Source: Balaenoptera acutorostrata
Lineage: Eukaryota > Chordata > Mammalia > Artiodactyla > Balaenopteridae
Direction of reading: 5' to 3'
Length of the DNA stretch: 64,000 nt
Assembly (NCBI RefSeq): GCF_949987535.1
Contig: NC_080074.1
Span: 41,275,641-41,339,640, forward strand
Shown here: piece by piece, positions 56,260-64,000 of the stretch
How positions within the stretch are numbered: the stretch's first letter is position 1
How the letters are laid out: the number at the start of each line of letters is the position of its first letter
Program-made: the position numbers and the translations under genes
Notes under the pieces: generated by a model
Databases searched by the model: none
Told to the model about the DNA's origin: nothing
What the model saw: only the letters and a program-made list of their open reading frames with translations

Positions 56260-57190
56260 GAGGCAGCCTCCAAGATGGCTGCCAACATCCTGCTTCCTGG
56301 TATTCCCACACTGTGTCCCTTGAGTGGGGGCTAGACTCATTTACTTACTTCTAACAAATAAAATACAACAAAAGTAACAAGAATTTCATTTCTGAGATTA
56401 GGTTGTAAAAAAGGACTGTGGCCTCCACCTTGGGTGCCTGTTCTCTCTCCTTCTCTCGCTCATTTGTTCACAATGTGTTATTACATTGTGAGCTAACTTA
56501 TGGTAAGAGCCACATGGCAAGGAAATAAAGAAGTTCTCTGGCCAATAAATGTTAAGGAACTAAATACTGCCACCTGAAATGAGGAAAGTCTCCTGCTAAC
56601 AAGCCATCAAACAACTGAACCCTGTGAGGAGCTCAATCCTACCAACAACCATGTTACTGACTTTGGAATTAAATCTTCCCCCACTTGAGACTTCAGATGA
56701 GACCAAAAATGACAGGCTGGGGCTTCCCTGGTGGCGCAGTGGTTGAGAGTCTGCCTGCTAATGCAGGGGACACGGGTTCGTGCCCTGGTCTGGGAGGATT
56801 CCACATGCCGCGGAGCAACTAGACCCGTGAGCCACAATTACTGAGCCTGCGCGCCTGGAGCCTGTGCTCCGCAACAAGAGAGGCCGCGATAGTGAGAGGC
56901 CCACGCACCGCGATGAAGAGTGGCCCCCGCTTGCCACAACTAGAGAGAAAGCCCTTGCACAGAAATGAAGACCCAACACAGCCAAAAATAAGTAAATAAA
57001 AATAAATTAAAAAAAAAAAAAGTTAGTTTAAAAAAAAATGACAGGCTGAAACATCAGGAGAGACCTTGACGGACAGGCACCCAGCTAAGTTGTGTTCAGA
57101 TCCTAGACCCAGAGGAAGTGTAAGATAATAAATATTTGTTGTTTTATGCCACTAAGGTTTGAGGCAACTTGTTATACAGCAATAGATAAT
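56260..57190 (+). mobile_element. MaLR-type LTR relic, split by a CHR SINE
   Basis: Landmarks in order: GATTAGGTTGTAAAAAAGGACTGTGGCCTCC, AGAGCCACATGGCAAGGAA, CTCTGGCCAATAAATGTTAAGGAACT, CTGAACCCTGTGAGG, CTACCAACAACCATG, then the SINE (56,720-57,033). After it: GCACCCAGCTAAGTTGTGTTCAGATCC, TAAGATAATAAATATTTGTTGTTTTATGCCACTAAG, ACTTGTTATACAGCAATAGATAATG. This is the ERVL-MaLR LTR layout, old and without internal genes. Confidence 0.6.
56720..57033 (+). mobile_element. CHR SINE inside MaLR LTR
   Basis: The head is GGGCTTCCCTGGTGGCGCAG and the B box is GGTTCGTGCCC. The body ends CACAGCCAAAAATAAGTAAATAA, then an A-run, then GTTAGTTT, then a second A-run. Exact 15-bp TSD, AAAAATGACAGGCTG, at 56,705-56,719 and 57,034-57,048. 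Confidence 0.95.
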
Positions 57191-57426
57191 GAAATTACTT
57201 TTTTATATCCATAGCAAAGTGTAATTAACTTGTTTTATTACATCTTATGATTAACTTCTGAATTTTAATATGCCTCAAGAACATGCATTGTTAAAGTTGG
57301 ATTATGAGTACACTGGATTATGACACTCTTTACCTTAGTATATTTTTAAAAAACACAAAAGTTCTTAAAATGCTCTATATAATTAGAAAGAGATTCCACA
57401 TTTCCCCTTTCTTTTTCCTCAGATAA
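57191..57426. other. AT-rich spacer
   Basis: Nothing recognised between the MaLR relic and the next SINE. Confidence 0.4.
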
Positions 57427-57438
57427 AACATTATTTAC

Positions 57439-57760
57439 GGGTTTCCCTGGTGGCGCAGTGGTTGAGAATCTGCCTGCTAATGCAGGGGACAAGGGTTCAA
57501 GCCCTGGTCTGGGAAGATCCCACATGCCGCGGAGCAACTAGGCCCGTGAGCCACAACTACTGAGCCTGCGCGTCTGGAGCCTGTGCTCCGCAACAAGAGA
57601 GCCCGCGATAATGAGAGGCCCGCGCGCCGCGATGAAGAGTGGCCCCCACTTGCTGCAACTAGAGAAAGCCCTCGCACAGAAACGAAGACCCAACACAGCC
57701 ATAAATAAATAAATAAATAAAATTAAAAAAAAAAAACCCAAAGTTTAAAAAAAAAAAAAC
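57439..57760 (+). mobile_element. CHR SINE
   Basis: The head is GGTTTCCCTGGTGGCGCAG and the B box is GGTTCAAGCCC. The body ends CACAGCCATAAATAAATAA, then an A-run, then CCCAAAGTTT, then a second A-run. TSD AACATTATTT at 57,427-57,436 and 57,761-57,770. Confidence 0.92.
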
Positions 57761-57773
57761 AACATTATTTCCA

Positions 57774-57881
57774 GGGTGGGTGGTGGTGGTGGGATGAATT
57801 CGGAGATTGGGATTGACATATATAAACTAATATACATAAACTAGAATACTAATAAGAACCTGTTGTATAAAAAATAAATAA
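57774..57881 (+). mobile_element. L1 3'UTR end fragment (5'-truncated)
   Basis: GGGTGGGTGGTGGTGGTGGGATGAATTCGG, GATTGGGATTGACATATATAAACTAATATACATAAA and CTAATAAGAACCTGTTGTATAAAAAATAAATAA match the 3'UTR end of copy C (62,826-62,921, GATTGGGATTGACATGTATACACTG ... CTAATAAGAACCTG). Only ~108 bp remain, and its A-rich tail touches the start of copy C. Confidence 0.85.
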
Positions 57882-57963
57882 GGAGAGCAGACAGCAGAAG
57901 CAAGAAGAACTACAATCTTGCACCCTGTGAAACAAAAACCACATTCAAAGAATGATAGACAAG

Positions 57964-58864
57964 ATGAAAAGGCAGAGGGCTATATACCAGATGAAGGAAC
58001 AAGATAAAACCTCAGAAAAACAACTAAATGAAATGGAGATAGACAACCTTCCAGAAAAAGAATTCAGAATAATGATAGTGAAGATGATCCAGGACCTCGG
58101 AAAAAGAATGGAGGCAAAGATCGAGAAGATGTAAGAAATGTTTAACAAAGACCTAGAAGAATTAAAGAACAAACAAACAGAGATGAACAATACAATAACT
58201 GAAATGAAAACTACACTAGAATGAATCAATAGCAGAATAACAGAGGCAGAAGAACCCATAAGTGACCTGGAAGACAGAATGGTGGAATTCACTGCCGTGA
58301 AACAGAATAAAGAAAAAAGAATGAAAAGAAATGAAGACAGCCTAAGAGACCTCTGGGACAACATTAAACGCAACAACATTCACATTATACGGGTCCCAGA
58401 AGGAGAAGAGAGAGAAAGACCCGAGAAAATATTTGAAGAGACTATAGTTGAAAACTTCCCTAACATGGGAAAGGAAATAGCCACCCAAATCCAGGAAGCG
58501 CAGAGTCCCATACAGGATAAACCCAAGGAGAAACACATGGAGACACGTAGTAATCAAAAAGGCAAAAATTAAAGACAAAGAAAAATTATTCTAAGCAGCA
58601 AGGGAAAAATGACAAATAACATACCAGGGAACTCCCATAAGGTTAACAGCTGATTTCTCAGCAGAAACTCCACAAGCCAGAAGGGAGTGGCATGATATAC
58701 TTAAAGTGATGAAAGGGAAGAACCTACAACAAAGATTATTCTACCCAGCAAGGATATGATTCAGATTCGATGGAGAAATCAAAAGCTTTACAGACAAGCA
58801 AAATCTAAGAGAATTCAGCACCACCAAACCAGCTCTACAACAAATGCTAAAGGAACTTCTCTAA
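57964..58864 (+). pseudogene. L1 ORF1 of copy C, broken
   Basis: ATG at 57,964 (MKRQRAIYQMKEQ), one codon after an in-frame Lys. TAA at 58,132-58,134 (CAA to TAA) cuts it after ~56 codons in the coiled coil; another stop lies near 58,221, and frameshifts follow. A second open piece, 58,279-58,572, holds the end of the coiled coil and the RRM-like start (NNIHIIRVPEGEE). The ancestral stop is TAA at 58,862-58,864. It has a single LEELKNKQ unit where copy A has two. Confidence 0.9.
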
Positions 58865-58922
58865 GTGGGAAACACAAAAGAAGAAAAAGACCTACAAAAA
58901 CAAACCCAAAACAATTAACAAA

Positions 58923-61900
58923 ATGGTCATAGGAACATATATATCGTTAATTACCTTACACGTGAATGGATTAAATGCTCCAACCAAAAGACACAGGCTT
59001 GCTGAATGGATACAAAAACAAGACCCATATATATGCTGTCTACCAGAGACCCACTTCACACCTAGGGACACATACAGACTGAAAGTGAGGGGATGGAAAA
59101 AGATATTCCATGCAAATGGAAATCAAAAGAAAGCTGGAGTAGCAATACTCATATCAGATAAAATAGACGTTAAAATAAAGAATGTTACAAGAGACAAGGA
59201 AGGACACTACATAATGATCAAGGGATCAATCCAAGAAGAAGATATAACAATTATAAATATATATGCACCCAACATAGGAGCACTTCAATACATAAGGCAA
59301 CTGCTAACAGCTCTAAAAGAGGAAATCGACAGTAACACAATAATAGTGGGGGACTTTAACACCTCACTTACCCCAATGGACAGATCAGCCAAACAGAAAA
59401 TTAATAAGGAAACACAAGCTTTAAATGACACGATAGACCAGATAGATTTAATTGATATTTATAGGACATTCCATCCAAAAACAGCACATTACACTTTCTT
59501 CTCAAGTGCACACAGAACATTCTCCAGGATAGATCACATCTTGGGTCACAAATCAAGCCTCAGTAAATTTAAGAAAATTGAAATCATATCAAGCATCTTT
59601 TCTGACCACAACACTATGAGATTAGAAATCAATTACAGGGGAAAAAACATAAAAAACACAAACACATGGAGGCTAAACAATATGTTACTAAATAACCAAG
59701 AGATCACTGAAGAAATCAAAGAGGAGATCAAAAAATACCTAGAGACAAATGACAATGAAAACAGGATGATCCAAAACCTATGGGATGCAGAAAAAGCAGT
59801 TCTACAAGGGAAGTTTATAGCTATACAAGCCTACCTCAAGAAACAAGAAAAATCTAAAGTAAACAATCTAACCTTACACCTAAAGGAACTAGAGAAAGAA
59901 GAACAAATAAAACCCAAAGTTAGCAGAAGGAAAGAAATCATAAAGATCACAGCAGAAATAAATGAAATAGAAACAAAGAAAACAATAGCAAAGATCAATG
60001 AAACTAAAAGCTGGTTCTTTGAGAAGATAAACAAAATTGATAAACCATTAGCCAGACTTAGCAAGAAAAAGAGGGAGACGACTCAAATCAATAAAATTAG
60101 AAGTGAAAAAGGAGAAGTTACAACAGACACTGCAGAAACACAAATCGTCCTAAGAGACTACTACAAGCAACTCTATGCCAATAAACTAGACAACCTGGAA
60201 GAAATGGACAAATTCTTAGAGAGGTATAACCTCCCAAGACTGAACCAGGAAGAAACAGAAAATATGAACAGACCAATCACAAGTAATGAAATTAAAACTG
60301 TGATTAAAAATCTTCCAACAAACAAAAGTCCAGGACCAAATGGCTTCACAGGTGAATTCTATCAAACATTTAGAGAAGAGCTAACACTCATCCTTCTCTA
60401 ACTCTTCCAAAAAATTGCAGAGAAAGGAACACTCCCAAACTCATTCTATGAGGCCACCATCACCCTGATACCAAAACCAGACAAAGATACTACAAAAAAA
60501 GAAAATTACAGACTAATATCACTGATGAATATAGATGCAAAAATCCTCAACAAAATACCAGCAAACAGAATCCAAAAACACATTAAAAGGATCATACACC
60601 ACGATCAAGTGTGATTTATCCCAGGGATGCAAGGATTCTTCAAGATATGCAAATCAACCAATGTGATACACCATAATAACAAATTGAAGAATAAAAACCA
60701 TATGATCATCTCAATAGATGCATAAAAAAATTTTGACAAAATTTAACACCTGTTTATGATAAAAACTCTCCAGAAAGTGGGCACAGAGGGAACCTACCTC
60801 AACATAATAAAGGCCATATATGACAAACCCACAGCAAACATCATTCTCAATGGTGGAAAACTGAAAGCATTTCCTCTAAGATCAGGAACAAGACAAGGAT
60901 GTTCACTCTCACCACTATTATTCAACATAGTTTTGGAAGTCCTAGCCATGGCAATCAGAGAAGACAAAGAAATAAAAGGAATACAAATTGGAAAAGAAGA
61001 AGTAAAATTGTCACTGTTTGCAGAGCACATAATACTATACATAGAAAATCCTAAAGATGCCACCAGAAAACTGCTAGAACTAATCAATGAACTTAGTAAG
61101 GTTGCAGGATACAAAATTAATGCACAGAAATCTCTTGAATTCCTATACACTAAAAACAAAAGATCAGAAAGAGAAATTAAGGAAACAATCCCATTTACCA
61201 TCACAACAAAAAGAATAAAATACCTAGGAATAAACCTACCTAAGGAGGCAAAAGGCCTGTGCTCAGAAAACTATAAAGCACTGATGAAAGAAATCAAAGA
61301 TAACATAAACAGATGGAGAGATATAACAAGCTCCTGAAATGGAAGAATCAATATTGTGAAAATGACTATACTAACCAAAGCAATCTACAGATTCAATGCA
61401 ATCCCTATCAAATTACCAATGGCATTTTTTATGGAACTAGAACAAATCATCTTAAAATTTGTATGGAGACACAAAAGACCCCGAATAGCCAAAGCAGTCT
61501 TGAGGGAAATAAACAGAGCTGGAGGAATCAGACTCCCTGACTTCAGACTCTACTACAAAGCTACAGTCATCAAGACAATATGGTACTGGCACAAAAACAG
61601 AAACATAGATCAATGGAACAAGATAGAAAGCCCAGAGATTAACCCTCTCACCTATGGTCAACTAATCTATGACAAAGGAGGCAAAGATATACAATGGAGA
61701 AAATACAGTCTCTTCAATAAGTGGTGCTGGGAAAACTGGACAGCTACATGTAAAAGAATGGAATTAGAACACTCCCTAACACCATACACAAAAATAAACT
61801 CAAAATGGATTCGAGACCTAAATGTAAGACCAGACACTATAAAACTCTTAGAGGAAAACATAGGAAGAGCACTCTTTGGCATAAATCACAGCAAGATCTT

Positions 61901-62740
61901 TTTTGATCCACCTCCTAGAGTAATGGAAATAAAAACAAAAATAAACAAATGAGACCTAATGAAACATCAAAGCTTTTGCACAGCGAAGGAAACCATAAAC
62001 AAGACGAAAAGACAACCCTCAGAATGGGAGAAAATATTTGCAAACGAATCAACAGACAAAGGATCAATCTCCAAAATATATAAACAGCCCATGCAGCTCA
62101 ATATTAAAGAAAGAAAAAACCCAATCCAAAAATGGGCAGTAGATCTAAATATGCATTTCTCCAAAGAAAACACACAGATCGCCAAGAAGCACATGAAAAG
62201 CTGCTCAACATCACTAATTATTAGAGAAATGCAAATCAAAACTACAATGAGGTATCACCTCACACCAGTTAGAATGGGCATCATCAGAAAATCTACAAAC
62301 AACAAATGCTGGAGAGGGTGTGGAGAAAAGGGAACCCTCTTGCACTATTGGTGGGAATGTAAATTGATACAGCCACTATAGAGAACAGTATGGAGGTTCC
62401 TTACAAAACTAAAAATAGAATTACCATATGATCCAGCAATCCCACTACTGGGCATATACCCAGAGAAAACCATAATTCAAAAAGACACATGCACCCCAAT
62501 GTTCATTGCAGCACTATTTACAATAGCCAGGTCATGGAAGCAACCTAAATGCCCATGACAGACGAATGGATAAAGAAGTTGTGGTACATATATATGATGG
62601 AATATTACTCAGTCATAAAAAGGAACGAAATTGAGTCATTTGTTGAGACGTGGACGGATCTAGAGACTGTCATACAGAGTGAAGTAAGTCAGAAAGAGAA
62701 AAACAAATATCATATATTAACGCATGTATGTGGAACCTAG
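58923..62740 (+). pseudogene. L1 ORF2 of copy C: one frame with seven stops and a late frameshift
   Basis: ATG at 58,923. The endonuclease is complete, but the first catalytic Asn is His (TLHVNG); QETH is PETH, while GDFNT, SRIDH and SDHN survive. Linker and RT follow: [17 protein letters not shown], then [18 protein letters not shown], with the RT active site FAEH in place of FADD (61,017-61,028). The thumb and Cys-rich C-terminus come last (IRRCGEKGTL-type region near 62,290-62,340). In-frame stops: 60,399 TAA, 60,612 TGA, 60,723 TAA, 60,744 TAA, 61,335 TGA, 61,950 TGA, 62,379 TAG. The frame is otherwise continuous until a 1-bp loss near 62,557, after which MPMTDEWIKKLWYIYMMEYY runs to the ancestral stop at 62,738. 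Dead as an enzyme. Confidence 0.93.
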
Positions 62741-62921
62741 AAAAGTGGTACGGATGAGTGTTTTGCAGGGCAGAAGTTGAGACACAGATGTAGAGAACAG
62801 ATGTGTGGACACCAAGGGGGGAAAACCACGGTGGGGTGGGGATGGTCGTGTGCTGAATTGGGCGATTGGGATTGACATGTATACACTGATGTGTATAAAA
62901 TTGATGACTAATAAGAACCTG

Positions 62922-63241
62922 GGGCTTCCCTGGTGGCGCAGTGGTTGAGAGTCTGCCTGCCAATGCGGGGGACATGGGTTCGAGCCCTGGTCTGGGAAGA
63001 TCCCACATGCCGCGGAGCAACTGGGCCCGTGAGCCACAATTGCTGAGCCTGCGCGTCTGGAGCCTGTGCTCCGCAACAAGAGAGGCCGCGACAGTGAGAG
63101 GCCCACGCACCGCGATGAAGAGTGGCCCCCACTTGCCACAACTAGAAGAAAGCCCTCGCACAGAAACGAAGACCCAACACAGCCAAAAATAAATAAATAA
63201 ATAAATAAAAGCCATGGCTAAAAAAAAAAAAAAAAAAAAAA
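62922..63241 (+). mobile_element. CHR SINE nested in the 3'UTR of L1 copy C
   Basis: The head is GGGCTTCCCTGGTGGCGCAG and the B box is GGTTCGAGCCC; it is close to the consensus form. The body ends CACAGCCAAAAATAAATAA, then AAAGCCATGGCT, then an A-run of about 23. The TSD is AAGAACCTG at 62,913-62,921 and 63,242-63,250, which is the L1 3'UTR text itself. Younger than copy C. Confidence 0.95.
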
Positions 63242-63262
63242 AAGAACCTGTGGTATAAACAA

Positions 63263-64000
63263 ACAAAACAACTAATACTAAACTTTCTTTGGGTTATTTG
63301 TATGGAAATAGGTTAATATAAATGTTTCAAACGTTATATGAAATTTCTAAAAATCTTATATCTTCTAGTATAATAAGTCATAATTCTAGTTATTACTTTA
63401 AAATATATATCTCAGAAATAACTAAATTTCCTTGTCAATTGCATTATTATGAACTTTCATCAAATCTTTAATCATGGTCATTTTTAAGTCTTCTGTCATT
63501 TACAGACAGTTCTGGGTGTACTCTGATGCTTTTGCAAAAATGTTCCTATAAAAGGTTTTCATCTTCAAGGAATTCATGGAAAAGACTCTGACAAGTACAG
63601 GTTTCTGGTAACTGACTGAACTGCTGAACTGAATGAATAAGCATTTTCAGAAATCTAATGGAAAACTGATGAACTCATAAAAGTGCTAACAATAGATCAA
63701 GATAAAAAAGAAACATTAATTACATGGGACTGAGTGAACTGATGAGGATGATTATAATTTTTGTGACTTTCTGTTTGAATAATAATAAAAAAATATCCCA
63801 CAAGGACTCAGAGGCAAAAAATATACAAATCAATTTTTACTGCAAAGTAAAGGAGCTGTTACAGTGGAGGATTACTGGACTGAATGTCAATATTATGACA
63901 TAGTATGAGTGTGTTTCATGTTTGGTAATTGCAATCATTGTTGCTTTTGTTGTGGTCATCCATTTACAATGCTTGGTGTCAGTTTATTTATCTCTTGTAA
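63263..64000. other. Unclassified sequence at right edge
   Basis: About 740 bp with no coding frame. The stretch from about 63,540 to the end reads smoothly and feels repeat-derived or conserved to me, but I cannot name a family. It runs off the window. Confidence 0.35.

Larger units (their letters stand above)
57883..63262 (+). mobile_element. L1 copy C: long L1 lacking most of its 5'UTR, interrupted by a SINE
   Basis: It begins GAGAGCAGACAGCAGAAGC about 80 bp before the ORF1 ATG and carries ORF1, ORF2 and a 3'UTR with the usual GATTGGGATTGACATG. The 3'UTR end is split by a CHR SINE (62,922-63,241) and resumes CTGTGGTATAAACAAACAAAACAAC. About 5.06 kb of L1 sequence. ORF1 is shredded, but ORF2 is decayed mostly by stops. 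It is closely related to copy A; the shared stretch differs by scattered substitutions. Confidence 0.93.

Noticed and set aside
57945..58379. 144-codon minus-strand frame
   Set aside because: Antisense shadow of L1 ORF1 of copy C.
62670..63266. 198-codon minus-strand frame
   Set aside because: Antisense of the L1 3'UTR and the CHR SINE at 62,922.

Overview
The window is nuclear DNA of a large mammal, most likely a cetacean (a hippo relative is less likely). The evidence is the density of tRNA-derived SINEs whose head reads CTTCCCTGGTGGCGCAG, with a pol III A box and a GGTTCGAGCCC-type B box. This is the CHR family shared by cetaceans, hippos and ruminants. The L1 elements are of the cetartiodactyl type, and I see no ruminant BovB LINE. 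Base composition is AT-rich, there is no CpG island, and I find no intact host protein-coding gene, tRNA gene or rRNA gene. It looks like an intergenic desert or a very long intron.

Layout. 1-3,580: AT-rich sequence with MER5A and MIR relics. 3,580-6,790: an old L1 (plus strand) split first by a CHR SINE (3,987-4,278) and then by a younger L1 (copy A, 4,426-6,687) that ends at a cryptic poly(A) site inside ORF2. 6,800-26,160: mostly unrecognised sequence with MIR, L2, MER5A, MaLR and L1M relics, plus a solo ERV1-type LTR at 17,056-17,636 that carries a G-run. 26,180-33,806: two CHR SINEs, a VRK3-like retrocopy fragment (27,737-28,045) and a nearly full-length minus-strand L1 (copy B, with 5'UTR). 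33,810-37,020: unrecognised sequence holding a 32-bp-stem hairpin at 35,841-35,929. 37,034-37,688: two CHR SINEs in inverted orientation. 38,160-41,450: a rearranged older L1M on the minus strand (copy D). 41,572-57,760: scattered CHR SINEs, including a three-deep nest at 47,538-48,337, an old L1, and a MaLR LTR split by a SINE. 57,774-63,262: an L1 3' end butted against a long L1 (copy C), itself interrupted by a CHR SINE. 63,300-64,000: unclassified.

There are no cooperating genes here. The story is one of successive retrotransposition, readable from target-site duplications (TSDs) and nesting. All L1 reverse transcriptases present are broken: the FADD active site reads FADA in copy B and FAEH in copy C. 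Copy A is the exception at the endonuclease level. It keeps an open 398-codon frame with every endonuclease catalytic residue, and that frame runs through its own A-tail and stops in the duplicated target site. The other signals most worth checking are the 35.84-kb hairpin and the set of CHR SINEs whose tails contain short non-A tags between two A-tracts, which look like 3' transductions. Repeat family names are from memory of consensus sequences, not from a database search.
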